Of a DNA stretch of 64,000 bases, positions 32,013 to 40,600 are shown in pieces. The stretch comes from Trebonia sp964581815 (GTDB lineage Bacteria; Actinomycetota; Actinomycetes; Streptosporangiales; Streptosporangiaceae). The position numbers and the translations under genes were made by a program. The stretch lies in contig CAZORE010000001.1 in NCBI GenBank assembly GCA_964581815.1, forward strand, positions 1-64,000. Direction: 5' to 3'. The notes beneath the pieces were generated by a model. That model was not told the origin of the DNA. It did not search any database and worked only from the letters and a program-made list of their open reading frames with translations. Position 1 is the first letter of the stretch; every line of letters starts with the position of its first letter.

Positions 32013-33146
32013 ATGTTCATGTGGGGAATCCCGGTGCTCGGCTGCGCCCTGGTGGTTTCCGGTCTCCTGCTGCGGCGCTGGCCGCTCGGAGCGCTCGCCG
32101 TGCTGCTTGGCGGATCGGTGGCCAGCACGGCACAGCCGGTGACGGTCCGCACCCAGCTTGTCGTGGCTGCCGTGGTGCTCGCCGGCGGAGCGGGCCTTGA
32201 GATCTGCTACATGGCGGCGACGCGCAGCCGCCGGGTCTCGGTCGCCGGCATAGCCATGGTCGTCGGCGTCAGCGTGCTGATCCCGTTCCTGAGCGTGCCG
32301 TTTCCTGGCGCGCACTCGGACAGCATCGCGGGGTCGGCCGTGCACCTGGTCACCATCGCCTTCCCCCTTGCCGCCGTCCTCGCGTGGCTGATCGGGAACT
32401 CGATCCGGCTGGCCCAGGCCAGGGCCGAGGCGCAGCGGGCCCAGGCGGCCACCCAGACCGCGCTGGCGGAGCGACTCCGGATCGCCCGCGAGCTGCACGA
32501 CATCGTGGCGCACAGCATCGGCATCATCGCGATCCAGGCGGGCGCGGCCAACCGGGTCTTCGACACAAGTCCGGCCGAGGCGCGCGACGCCTTGGCCGCC
32601 ATCGAGGCCGCGAGCCGGGAGACGCTGTCCGGGCTGCGGCGCATGGTGACCGGGCTGCGGCGCGCCGACGAGGGGCCCGGGTCCGGGCAGCCGGCGCTCG
32701 GCCCCGCGCCGGGCCTGGCCGACCTCGACCGGCTTGCCGCCCAGACCCTGGACGCGGGCGTTCAGGTCGAGGTGGACTGGCGCGGCAGCCGGGAGCCGCT
32801 CCCCGCGGACATCGACCGGTCGGCGTTCCGCATCATCCAGGAGGCGGTCACTAACGTCGTCCACCACGCGGGCGCCGGCGAGTGCAAGGTGGTGATCGAC
32901 CGCCAGGACGGGCAGCTGTCTATCGAGGTCACCGACAACGGGCGCGGCGGCGGCCCGGCTGGGACCGGCTACGGGATCATCGGCATGCGCGAGCGCGCCA
33001 CGCTCCTCGGCGGGGACTTCGCCGCCGGGCCGCGCCCCGACGGCGGCTTCCGCGTCACCGCGCGGCTGCCGCTCCCCGCGCCGGCGCCCGGGCCTGCGCC
33101 TGAGTCCGAGCCCGCGCCGCCCCAGGCGCCGGCTGAGGGCCAGTGA
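32013..33146 (+). CDS. Sensor histidine kinase (HisKA_3 type)
   Basis: A 377-residue NarL-type kinase. The N-terminal 130 residues contain four or five membrane helices with little extracellular sequence, typical of membrane-stress or drug sensors. The dimerisation domain has RIARELHDIVAHS with the phosphorylated His162. The ATPase domain has FRIIQEAVTNVVHHAG, VTDNGRGGG and GYGIIGMRERA. A Pro/Ala-rich tail ends the protein. ATG 32013 has GGAGG five bases upstream. It overlaps the response regulator by four bases and is divergent from the ABC exporter it probably controls. Confidence 0.92.
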   Translation: MFMWGIPVLGCALVVSGLLLRRWPLGALAVLLGGSVASTAQPVTVRTQLVVAAVVLAGGAGLEICYMAATRSRRVSVAGIAMVVGVSVLIPFLSVPFPGAHSDSIAGSAVHLVTIAFPLAAVLAWLIGNSIRLAQARAEAQRAQAATQTALAERLRIARELHDIVAHSIGIIAIQAGAANRVFDTSPAEARDALAAIEAASRETLSGLRRMVTGLRRADEGPGSGQPALGPAPGLADLDRLAAQTLDAGVQVEVDWRGSREPLPADIDRSAFRIIQEAVTNVVHHAGAGECKVVIDRQDGQLSIEVTDNGRGGGPAGTGYGIIGMRERATLLGGDFAAGPRPDGGFRVTARLPLPAPAPGPAPESEPAPPQAPAEGQ

Positions 33147-33799
33147 CCATCCGGGTCGTCCTGGCCGACGACCAGCCGCTGGTCCGCGCGGGCCTGCGCA
33201 TGCTGATCGAGCAGACACCCGACATCGACGTGGCCGGCGAGGCGGGAACGGGAGCCGACGCGGTCAAGCTCGCCAGGTCCGCCGACGTGGACGTCGTGGT
33301 GATGGATATCCGCATGCCAGGCATGGACGGCATCGAGGCGACCGGGCTCATCACCGCCGGCGGCGGGCCCGCCCGCGTGCTCGTGCTGACCACGTTCGAC
33401 GACGATGACTACGTCTACGGCGCACTGCGGGCCGGGGCGAGCGGGTTCCTGGTCAAGGACATGGCCCTGGACGACATCCTGGCCGCGATTCGGGTGGTCG
33501 CGGCCGGCGACGCGATGATCGCGCCCGGCGTGACCCGCCGCCTGATCGGGCAGTTCGCCGGCCAGCCCCGTTCCGCCGGCCAGCCCAGGGAGCTGACCGG
33601 GATCACCGACCGCGAGCGTGAGGTCCTGCGGCTGGTGGGCCTCGGCATGTCCAACGCGGAGATCGCCGCCGCCCTGTACATCACCGCTGGCACCGCCAAG
33701 ACGCACGTCGCCCGGCTGCTCGCCAAGCTGGGCGCTAGGGACCGGGTGCAGCTCGTCATCACCGCCTACGAGACAGGCCTGGTCTCGGCGCCGCACTGA
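33143..33799 (+). CDS. LuxR/NarL-family response regulator
   Basis: A 218-residue response regulator. The receiver domain has the acidic pair LADDQ, the phospho-acceptor Asp55 in VVMDIRMPG, the Thr of VLTTFDDD and the Lys of FLVKDM. The C-terminal LuxR helix-turn-helix has LTDREREVLRLVGLGMSNAE, described by its ends, and TAKTHVARLLAKLGARDR. The start is the GTG at 33143, overlapping the kinase stop (GTGA). Phosphorylated by the upstream kinase, it most likely activates the divergent ABC exporter operon. Confidence 0.93.
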   Translation: MTIRVVLADDQPLVRAGLRMLIEQTPDIDVAGEAGTGADAVKLARSADVDVVVMDIRMPGMDGIEATGLITAGGGPARVLVLTTFDDDDYVYGALRAGASGFLVKDMALDDILAAIRVVAAGDAMIAPGVTRRLIGQFAGQPRSAGQPRELTGITDREREVLRLVGLGMSNAEIAAALYITAGTAKTHVARLLAKLGARDRVQLVITAYETGLVSAPH

Positions 33800-33859
33800 C
33801 CGGGCCAGGCCGGCTCGCAGCTGATTCAGAATTGGCCTTGGACAGCCGGATGCTCCACA

Positions 33860-33877
33860 TGTAAGGTGAGACTTACA
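33860..33877 (+). promoter_or_regulatory. TGTAAG-N6-CTTACA palindrome at the ArsR-like gene start
   Basis: TGTAAG (33860-33865) and CTTACA (33872-33877) are perfect inverted arms around GTGAGA. The block covers the first possible GTG start of the regulator gene, as expected for an autoregulatory operator of a winged-helix repressor. It also suggests that translation starts further downstream or on a leaderless mRNA. Confidence 0.45.
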
Positions 33878-34240
33878 GGTGAAAGGAAGCGACCGATACT
33901 GTCCAGCGAAGAACTGCTCGCCGTACTGAACGCGATCGCGCACCCGCTCCGGCTGCGGGTCATCGCGGAACTGTCGCGCGGGAGCCTGCACGTCAGCGAG
34001 CTCGCCAGGAGGCTGGAAATGTCCAGGCCGCTGCTTTACATGCACCTAGACCGGCTGGAGAAGGCCGACCTGGTGCGCGGGCACCTTGAGCTGTCACCCG
34101 ACGGCAAGGCGATGAAGTACTACGAGCTGGTCCCCTTCGAACTGCGCGTCACGGCGGAGACCGTGATCAGCGCGCTCGCCGCTGACCAAGAGCAGGGCGA
34201 CACGGAAGCTCTCGAAATGGAGGAGAGCAAGGATGAATGA
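33866..34240 (+). CDS. ArsR-like winged-helix regulator
   Basis: About 124 residues with one winged-helix domain: LNAIAHPLRLRVIAELSRG, SLHVSELARRLEMSRPLLYMHLDRLEKADLVRG and KYYELVPFELRVTAE. There is no metal-binding Cys cluster, so it is not a classical metal sensor. The GTG at 33866 is inside a palindrome; a CTG at 33899 with AGGAAG upstream is an alternative giving about 113 residues. The 3' end overlaps the next small membrane-protein gene by eight bases. It probably controls this cassette and possibly the MMPL transporter. Confidence 0.8.
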   Translation: MRLTGERKRPILSSEELLAVLNAIAHPLRLRVIAELSRGSLHVSELARRLEMSRPLLYMHLDRLEKADLVRGHLELSPDGKAMKYYELVPFELRVTAETVISALAADQEQGDTEALEMEESKDE

Positions 34241-34514
34241 ACCCCTCGGACTGGCCGCGGTGGCCGCGGGCGGCACCAGCTACACCGCGATCGGCGTCGT
34301 GGCGTCGATCTTCGTGCCGATCTGCGCGGCCGTCGCGATAGTCCTGTGGAACTACTACCGGCTGCAACGTCACCGAGTCGACGCGGTGGCGATGGCGTCT
34401 TACCGCAAGCTCGCGGAGGAGGCCGTGGCGAACATGACGGAAATGCGAGCCGAGATGGCCAAGCTCGCCGAGCACGTCAGCGCCGTCGAGCAACTCATGC
34501 GGGATGTCGGGTGA
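34233..34514 (+). CDS. Small membrane protein with coiled-coil tail
   Basis: A 93-residue hypothetical protein with one strong membrane helix (TAIGVVASIFVPICAAVAIV, residues about 18-37). A cytoplasmic helical stretch follows, RKLAEEAVANMTEMRAEMAKLAEHVSAVEQLM, which has heptad-like spacing. ATG 34233 lies inside the ArsR-like gene end, with GAGGAGAGCAAGG before it, showing coupling. It is found between a regulator and a sensor-domain membrane protein; the function is unknown and may be scaffolding or regulatory. Confidence 0.72.
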   Translation: MNEPLGLAAVAAGGTSYTAIGVVASIFVPICAAVAIVLWNYYRLQRHRVDAVAMASYRKLAEEAVANMTEMRAEMAKLAEHVSAVEQLMRDVG

Positions 34515-34520
34515 TCCCCG

Positions 34521-35027
34521 GTGCGCCCGCTGAGCCTCCGCCGTGACCCAGTTCGACTGACACTGTCCAAGGCACCCTGGACGTCGGCCTGGTACCTGCT
34601 CGGCTACCTGTTCGTCGGCACCGGCCTGTGCGTGATCGTGCTGACCCTGGACACCGTCGTCCTCGCCATCTGGCTGGTGTTCCTTACCGGCATCACGCTC
34701 CCCGTCTGGTACTGGGCGCCCTGGCAAACCATTCATGGCGTGCGGTATCACGGCTACCAGCTCGGCTACTTTCCGAACGGCCCGCACGGGCCCGCCCGCT
34801 GGGGCCTCTACGTCGACTCGCTCGCCAAGGCGCTACTGGTCGCCGCGGTCTGCCTCGTCGCGTTCCTGCTCTTCAACTACGTCCTTGTCGCGATGGCCCG
34901 CGCCCACGTGTCCGTGGCGCGGAGCCTGCTCAGCGAGTCCACCGATCCCCTGAAGGAGGCGAAAAAGATCCTCCGCGAGCCCGGGCCGCTGTCCGCCGCG
35001 GAGGCCGCGGGCCGTCCCGCGCTCTAG
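34521..35027 (+). CDS. Membrane protein with sensor-like domain
   Basis: A 168-residue membrane protein. The hydrophobic pair AWYLLGYLFVGTGLCVIVLTLDTVVLAIWLVFLTG spans about residues 23-58, and a second pair lies at about 106-128. A WYWAPWQTIHGVRYHGYQLGYF loop lies between them. This resembles the sensor domain found at the N-terminus of some Streptomyces histidine kinases, here standing alone. The GTG at 34521 is six bases after the previous stop. It belongs to the ArsR-like/small-membrane cassette; no enzymatic motif is visible. Confidence 0.65.
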   Translation: MRPLSLRRDPVRLTLSKAPWTSAWYLLGYLFVGTGLCVIVLTLDTVVLAIWLVFLTGITLPVWYWAPWQTIHGVRYHGYQLGYFPNGPHGPARWGLYVDSLAKALLVAAVCLVAFLLFNYVLVAMARAHVSVARSLLSESTDPLKEAKKILREPGPLSAAEAAGRPAL

Positions 35028-35055
35028 CTCAGTCTGCCGACGGCTGCGGCTGACT

Positions 35056-35092
35056 GTCCTCGCCCACGAGGGTCTAGCTCATGGGCGAGGAC
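35056..35092 (+). terminator. Strong hairpin before the MMPL gene
   Basis: GTCCTCGCCCA and TGGGCGAGGAC form a perfect 11-base stem with a 15-base loop, 28 bp after the sensor-domain gene. There is no T-tract. It probably terminates the regulator cassette or separates it from the MMPL transcript. Confidence 0.5.
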
Positions 35093-35156
35093 CTAGCCGC
35101 GGCTACCTCACACGCGCGAACCCTCGCACCACGCCAGTAGTAACGAAGGAGTTGTC

Positions 35157-37397
35157 ATGCGCTCGCCGCATATCCCAGTATCCTCCGCACCACCAACATT
35201 CGGACCGCCTTCCGCTGGCGGGGAACCTGGCCAGCGGTCCGCCGGCCAGCGCACCAGCCTGACCGAGCGCGTAGCCGGCTGGTCGGCCAGGCACCACAAG
35301 ACCGCAGTTTTCGGCTGGCTGCTCCTGGTTGCCGCGCTTTTCGTGACCGGCCAGGTCGTTGGCTCGAAGAACCTGCCCACGTATGACGCGGGCCAGTCCG
35401 GGCAGGCGGAGCGGGTCATGCAGCAGGTCGCGCCCGCCCAGTCCAGCGACTACCCGGAAACCGTGCTGATCCAGGCGGCCGCGCCCGGTGCCACCTGGGC
35501 CACCGACCCCGTCATGCGCACGGCGGCCTCCCAGGTGGCAGCGGCGCTGGCCGCGCTGCCCAAGGACGCCACCGGCATCCGCACGCCGCAGTCCGCCGGG
35601 CTGGACCTGGTGTCGAAGGACGGACACAGCGCCCGGGTGACGTTCAGCGTGCCGGGCAACGTGCCGGACGTCGGCCAGGCGGCCACGACCCTGCAGCACG
35701 TGGTCGCTGGCGTGCAAGCCGCGCATCCGGACCTGCGGATCGCCGAGTCCGGTGACGCCAGCCTTACCCAGGCGGTCAGCGCCTCGCTGAACTTCGGCAA
35801 GGCCGAGGCCACGTCGGTGCCGATCACGCTGATCCTGCTGCTGTTCGTGTTCGGCGCGCTCGTCGCGGCCGGCATCCCGCTCCTGCTCGCCCTGACCGCG
35901 CTGACGGCCGCCATCGGCGTGCTGACGCTCGCCAGCCACTTGCTGCCGGTCGCCAGCAGCACCTTCGAGGTCGTGGTGATCGTCGGTATGGCCGTCGCCG
36001 TCGACTACTCACTGTTCTACCTGCGCCGGGAGCGCGAGGAACGGGCCGCGGGGCGGTCGCCCGCCGAGGCCCTCCGCGTCGCCGCCCGCACGTCAGGCCG
36101 CACGATCCTGATATCCGGCCTCACGGTGATGGCCACGATGTCCGGGCTGTTCTTCGTGGGCGGCGGGCCGTTCCCCAGCATGGCGATGGGGACGATCACC
36201 GTGGTCGGCATCGCGGTCATCGGCTCGCTGACCGTGCTGCCTGGAATACTCGCCTGGCTGGGCCCGAAGGCGGACGCCGGCCGGATCCCGTTCCTCGGCC
36301 GCCGCCAGGCCGCGGCGCGGCCGTCCCGGCTGTGGGCGGCGCTGGCTCGCCGCGTAGTGGCGCGGCCGCTGGTATGGGGCGGCGTCGCGGCCATCGCGCT
36401 GCTCGCGCTCGCCGCGCCGGCGCTTGGCCTGCGAATCGGGGAGCCCGCCGCCGATGTGCCGAAGGGCGCGCCGGCGGTCCGCACGTTCGACGCGATCGAG
36501 AAGGCGTTCCCGCAGGCACCCGCGCCGGCCGAGGTCGTCGTGAGCGGGACGGGCGTCACCGGGCCGAGAGTGCTCGCCGCCGTGGACGCGCTCCGCGCCC
36601 GCGCGGCGAACGGGGGCCCGATCCGCCAGCCGGTCACCGCCACCGCGATCGGCGGCGGGCGCGCGCTGGTCGTCAGCGTCCCCCTCGCTGGTGACGGCGC
36701 CGACACCGTGTCCCGCGACGCCCTCGCAACGCTGCGGAACCAGCTCCTGCCAAGCACGCTCGGCAAGGTCCCAGGGATCAGCTACGCGGTGACCGGCGAC
36801 ACCGCGCAGATCACCGATGACGTCCACCAACTGAAGGCCAGCCTGCCTGCCGTGTTCGCGGTGGTCGCGCTGCTCGCCTTCTGCTTGCTGCTCGCGGCCT
36901 TCCGGTCGGTCGCCGTCCCGCTGGTGTCGATCGTGCTGAACCTGCTGTCGGTGGGCGCGGCCTACGGCATCATCACGCTGATCTTCCAGGACGGGCGGCT
37001 GCAGGGGCTGCTCGATTACACCTCGTTCGGCGGGATCATCTACTGGGTGCCGCTGCTGATGTTCGTGTTCCTGTTCGGGATCAGCATGGACTACCACGTG
37101 TTCATCCTGAGCCGCATCCGCGAGCGCTGGGCACACGGTGCGTCACCGCAGGAAGCGGTCGTCGGTGGCATCGCGTCCAGCGCCGGAACGGTGACCAGCG
37201 CCGCGCTGATCATGGTGGCGGTCTTCTCGATCTTCACCACGATCCCGCTGATCGACCTGAAGATCCTCGGCGTCGGCACCGCCACCGCGGTCCTGATCGA
37301 CGCGACCGTGATCCGCGGCGTCCTGCTCCCGGCCGCGCTCGCCCTGCTGGGCAACCGCGCCTGGCGCCTGCGGCCGGATCAGCACGGCGCGCGGTAA
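35157..37397 (+). CDS. MMPL family transporter
   Basis: A 746-residue RND-like membrane transporter. A cytoplasmic N-terminus precedes helix 1 (VFGWLLLVAALFVTG), followed by a large extracytoplasmic loop. The first helix bundle has the Asp-Tyr pair of AVAVDYSLFYLRRE near residue 283 with SGRTILISGLTV. A second loop leads to a second bundle with GISMDYHVFILSR near residue 645. Paired Asp-Tyr residues in both halves are the proton-relay sites known in MmpL proteins. The substrate is probably a lipid or hydrophobic compound. ATG 35157 has AAGGAG six bases upstream. Regulation by the preceding ArsR-like protein is plausible. Confidence 0.93.
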   Translation: MRSPHIPVSSAPPTFGPPSAGGEPGQRSAGQRTSLTERVAGWSARHHKTAVFGWLLLVAALFVTGQVVGSKNLPTYDAGQSGQAERVMQQVAPAQSSDYPETVLIQAAAPGATWATDPVMRTAASQVAAALAALPKDATGIRTPQSAGLDLVSKDGHSARVTFSVPGNVPDVGQAATTLQHVVAGVQAAHPDLRIAESGDASLTQAVSASLNFGKAEATSVPITLILLLFVFGALVAAGIPLLLALTALTAAIGVLTLASHLLPVASSTFEVVVIVGMAVAVDYSLFYLRREREERAAGRSPAEALRVAARTSGRTILISGLTVMATMSGLFFVGGGPFPSMAMGTITVVGIAVIGSLTVLPGILAWLGPKADAGRIPFLGRRQAAARPSRLWAALARRVVARPLVWGGVAAIALLALAAPALGLRIGEPAADVPKGAPAVRTFDAIEKAFPQAPAPAEVVVSGTGVTGPRVLAAVDALRARAANGGPIRQPVTATAIGGGRALVVSVPLAGDGADTVSRDALATLRNQLLPSTLGKVPGISYAVTGDTAQITDDVHQLKASLPAVFAVVALLAFCLLLAAFRSVAVPLVSIVLNLLSVGAAYGIITLIFQDGRLQGLLDYTSFGGIIYWVPLLMFVFLFGISMDYHVFILSRIRERWAHGASPQEAVVGGIASSAGTVTSAALIMVAVFSIFTTIPLIDLKILGVGTATAVLIDATVIRGVLLPAALALLGNRAWRLRPDQHGAR

Positions 37398-37409
37398 ACG
37401 CGGTGACCT

Positions 37410-38906
37410 TCACCCCGCCAGGGCGGCCAGGTCCTCGATCTGGCTAGACCGGGCGGTCGGGCTGGCCGCGGCCTGCCGGGAGAAACCGGCGAGCCGCAGC
37501 ACATGCGCGGACCGCGAGATCAGGGCCATGCCGATCAGGTAGACCGCGCCGGCGCTGACCCAGGACAGCGGTCCTGGCAGGAACCAGTAGTGGTGGCCGA
37601 ACCAGTTGATGGTGCCCGCCCCGACGGTCCCGATCACGATCGCGGGAAGCATCGCCGCGATCGCGGGGACATTCACCGCCCCGGCATCGGACAGGCTCGG
37701 GACGTGCTCAAGCGACCGGGACAGGCGGAACAAGCGCGGGACCACGTAGTGGTCGAGAACCATGATGACCGTCGCGGACGGGACGGCCGCGGCGCCGAAG
37801 TTCACGACGTCCAGCCATGTGTTGCCACCGTGGATGACGAACCAGGTCGCGAGGAGGCCGATACCGACCGCGATGGCGCAGGAGTACAGCCGTGACCAGT
37901 GGCGGATCTCGCCGAACAGGGCTTGCAGCGCGTTGATGGCAGCGTAGTAGTTGCCGTCCTGTGCGGCCATCTGCGACACAACGGAGACGATGAATGCCAG
38001 CCAGACCAGGCCGAACAGCGAGTATGAGGTGGTGAAGGTGACGGAGTTCGCGAAGGAACCGTCACCGCCGCCGGTGACGGCGAGCTGTGCCATGACCCAG
38101 CCGGCCAGGGTGAACAGCAGGTCACCGAAGATGAGGCCGACAGCGTACCCCCATCCGGCCCACCAGAAGGACGGCTTGCCGTACCGCCAGAAGTCGGGCT
38201 CGTCACCCCAGACGCACACGCCGAGGATCGCCATAATGCCCTGCAGCGTGGTCAGCGGTGCGATGGTCTTCGGGTGGGCGCCGAGCACGGAGGAGGGCTC
38301 GGTCCCGAATGCCTTGATCATCATGTAGGCGATCCACAGGATCACTATGGGCGTCACCACGTACCTGGCCCAGGCGATCACGCCGCTAAAACCGAGCACG
38401 TTGTTGACGATGAACAGCACCGTGACGACGAGGCCCACCAGCATCAGGTTCGTCCAGCTGAACAGCCCCTCGAAGATCAGCGCTGTGGTGTAGGACTGGA
38501 AACCAACGAACCCAGTGCCCATGACGAGCAGGCAGGCCGCGACCACGAACGCGCCCCACTTGCCGAAGACCGCCCGGGCCAGCAGTGAGTGGGTCTGCCC
38601 GGTGCGTGACCCGATGTAGGCGGCGGGCATCGCGTAACAGAAGTACAAGGCGATGCCGATCAGGCTTACCAGGAACGACTTCATCAGCGTGAAGCCGGCC
38701 TGCTGGTAGTTGAATCCGATGAACACCTCACCGAACCCGCAGTTCATCGTTAGCCACAGCGCGGCCATCGAATAGAGCTTGCGACGCCGCCCGAGCGGGA
38801 CGATGCCGCCAGACTCGGCTGTCGCGTAGTCGTGCTGCAGGGATTCCCGCAACACCTCCACTTCGGTGCTGTGCTCAGCGCCGGCCTCTTGTTCCGTGTT
38901 AACCAT
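37410..38906 (-). CDS. NCS1-family permease (cytosine/purine/allantoin type)
   Basis: A 498-residue permease with about twelve hydrophobic helices. GLRRKLYSMAALWLTMNCGFGEV-type N-terminal residues, GSRTGQTHSLLARAVFGKWG and the late WLDVVNFGAAAVPSATVIMVLD region fit the NCS1 family, which imports nucleobases, allantoin or hydantoins with H+ or Na+. ATG 38906 overlaps the end of the amidohydrolase gene by eight bases, so the two are cotranscribed. Together with the divergent racemase-family gene and GntR regulator they form a compact uptake and degradation unit for a ring amide or nucleobase-like compound. Confidence 0.87.
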   Translation of the reverse strand: MVNTEQEAGAEHSTEVEVLRESLQHDYATAESGGIVPLGRRRKLYSMAALWLTMNCGFGEVFIGFNYQQAGFTLMKSFLVSLIGIALYFCYAMPAAYIGSRTGQTHSLLARAVFGKWGAFVVAACLLVMGTGFVGFQSYTTALIFEGLFSWTNLMLVGLVVTVLFIVNNVLGFSGVIAWARYVVTPIVILWIAYMMIKAFGTEPSSVLGAHPKTIAPLTTLQGIMAILGVCVWGDEPDFWRYGKPSFWWAGWGYAVGLIFGDLLFTLAGWVMAQLAVTGGGDGSFANSVTFTTSYSLFGLVWLAFIVSVVSQMAAQDGNYYAAINALQALFGEIRHWSRLYSCAIAVGIGLLATWFVIHGGNTWLDVVNFGAAAVPSATVIMVLDHYVVPRLFRLSRSLEHVPSLSDAGAVNVPAIAAMLPAIVIGTVGAGTINWFGHHYWFLPGPLSWVSAGAVYLIGMALISRSAHVLRLAGFSRQAAASPTARSSQIEDLAALAG

Positions 38907-40431
38907 GGCGTGTCTCCGTAAGGGTTCGCGTTACTTCGGTGCGCTGGGCGAGCCCAGCGCGGTAGGAGTCGTCGTAGTACCGCCAGGCGCGCTCGGCGCC
39001 ACGCGCGCAGTCGGCGAGGAACTCTTCGATCGCGGGTGCGAGCGAGGCGACGTCGCGCAGGACCGCTTTCTCGTCGACACGGGTGCACACCCCGCCGGCG
39101 ACGACGACCTCGCCGCCGACGATCACCGTGGTCACCGAACGGGCGGGCTCGCAGTAGACCAGCTGGCGCTTGGTGTCGTTGAGCGGTACGAAAGGCAGGG
39201 TGGCGAGGTCCATGAGCACCACGTCGGCGAGCGCTCCGACGCTGAGTTCGCCGGCCAGGCCAGGGGTGCGCAGGGCGGCGTGACCGCCTGCGGTCGCCGC
39301 GCGAAGGATCTCGCCCGGCTGTGGCCAGTCGCCGTACTGCGGGCTGGTGATGTTGTGTACCAGGCCGGTGTTCTTCACCGCGGACCAGAAGTTCACGCCG
39401 TCGTCGACGTTGGCTTCGTCGGTACCGATACCGATCGGCACGCCCGCGTCGGCTAGGTCGCGCCACCGCATGATTCCGCTGCCGAGCCGCAGGTTGCACG
39501 TGGGGTTGTGCGCGATCTTCACTCCTTCGCCGGCCAGCGTGGCGATGTCCTCGTCGTCGATCCAGATCGCGTGGATGACATGCGCCCGGTCGCTCAGCAC
39601 CCCCTGCGAGCGGGCGTATCGGACCAGGCTGCTCCCGTAGCGCTCGCTGCCGAACACCCGCTGCGAGCGCGTCTCGAGGATGTGCATGTTGTACGGGATG
39701 TCGAAGGTCGCGCTCAGCCGGTCCAGCGCCTTGAGATAGGTCGGGGTCACCCGCTGCGGGGCCGAGCAGCTCACCGCACCACGCAGCCTGCCGCCCGCCG
39801 AAGTGTGCCACTTCGCGAGCATCCAGTCGTAGAGCCGTAGAAGTTCCTCGTCGTCCTGGCGCGGTGCCGCGTCCATCGCTGCGCGCATGTCCGGCGGCAG
39901 CCGGTCGGCGAAGAAAGCGTGCTTCTCGTACTCGACGACGTTCGGCTGGTCGATCGTGACCGTAGCCCGGATGCCGGAGTCACGGTAGGCGCCGAAGACC
40001 GCCGAGATCTCGTCACGGCTGGCGACCGGCAGATAGTACGCGTCGTCGTGTACCGCGGTGACGCCCTGCTTGAGCATGTCGATCGCGCCGAGCATGGTGC
40101 GCAGGTAGGCGTAGGTCTCGCCCACCGGCTCGGCCATGAACGGCGGCACCTCGTACAGCATGAAGAGTTCGAGAGGCAGGGACGGCACGGCACCCTTGAG
40201 GAAGTTGCCCGGCGAGTGGAAGTGCGTGTTCACCATGCCGGGTATCGCGAGCATTCCGCTGCCGTCGATGTCGTCGGGGTGCGGCAGGAAGGTCGCCGCG
40301 GCACCGGGCCCGATCGCCGTGATAACCCCGCCATCGATCACGATGTCGGCCGTGGGGTGCTCGGTGCCCGCCGCGTCCAGAGTCAGCACCCGCGCGCCGC
40401 GCAACACGGCCTGCGGTCGTCGTTCGGTCAT
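38899..40431 (-). CDS. Amidohydrolase (TRZ/ATZ-type deaminase/hydrolase)
   Basis: A 510-residue metallo-dependent hydrolase. After a short beta-sandwich (RVLTLDAAG, DIVIDGGVITAIG), PGMVNTHFHSPGNF gives the His70-x-His72 metal pair. NMHILETR, HAIWIDDED and GIGTDEANVDD supply the remaining metal and catalytic His/Asp positions. The sequence ends in a second beta-strand set (GALADVVLMDL). Family members deaminate or hydrolyse nucleobases, triazines and related rings. ATG 40431 is chosen as the first start consistent with the N-terminal strand. The promoter contains the palindrome TTGGTATACCAA. Substrate prediction relies on the adjacent NCS1 permease. Confidence 0.86.
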   Translation of the reverse strand: MTERRPQAVLRGARVLTLDAAGTEHPTADIVIDGGVITAIGPGAAATFLPHPDDIDGSGMLAIPGMVNTHFHSPGNFLKGAVPSLPLELFMLYEVPPFMAEPVGETYAYLRTMLGAIDMLKQGVTAVHDDAYYLPVASRDEISAVFGAYRDSGIRATVTIDQPNVVEYEKHAFFADRLPPDMRAAMDAAPRQDDEELLRLYDWMLAKWHTSAGGRLRGAVSCSAPQRVTPTYLKALDRLSATFDIPYNMHILETRSQRVFGSERYGSSLVRYARSQGVLSDRAHVIHAIWIDDEDIATLAGEGVKIAHNPTCNLRLGSGIMRWRDLADAGVPIGIGTDEANVDDGVNFWSAVKNTGLVHNITSPQYGDWPQPGEILRAATAGGHAALRTPGLAGELSVGALADVVLMDLATLPFVPLNDTKRQLVYCEPARSVTTVIVGGEVVVAGGVCTRVDEKAVLRDVASLAPAIEEFLADCARGAERAWRYYDDSYRAGLAQRTEVTRTLTETRHG

Positions 40432-40485
40432 CGTGCCGGGGTGATCCTTCGGTCTTGGGTCCGCGCCACCGATCACGGCAGCGAT

Positions 40486-40497
40486 TTGGTATACCAA
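40486..40497. promoter_or_regulatory. TTGGTATACCAA operator (amidohydrolase side)
   Basis: A perfect 12-bp palindrome 55 bp upstream of the amidohydrolase start. Near copies occur at 40580-40591 and 41225-41236. GGTATA half-sites are known for the FCD-type GntR protein NanR, and an FCD-type GntR gene lies at 41284, so this is its predicted operator. Confidence 0.6.
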
Positions 40498-40579
40498 GAG
40501 TCGATAAGGCGCGTAGCGACGCTGTTATGCGCAGGTAAATTTCCTGCTACGCCACTTCCCAAATTGACGGTTGGCCGAC

Positions 40580-40591
40580 TTGGTATGCCAG
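40580..40591. promoter_or_regulatory. TTGGTATGCCAG operator-like site (racemase side)
   Basis: This site differs from TTGGTATACCAA at two positions and ends nine bases before the racemase-family start codon. A repressor bound here would block that promoter or initiation. Together with 40486-40497 it brackets the divergent promoter. Confidence 0.5.
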
Positions 40592-40600
40592 AGTGGAGAC

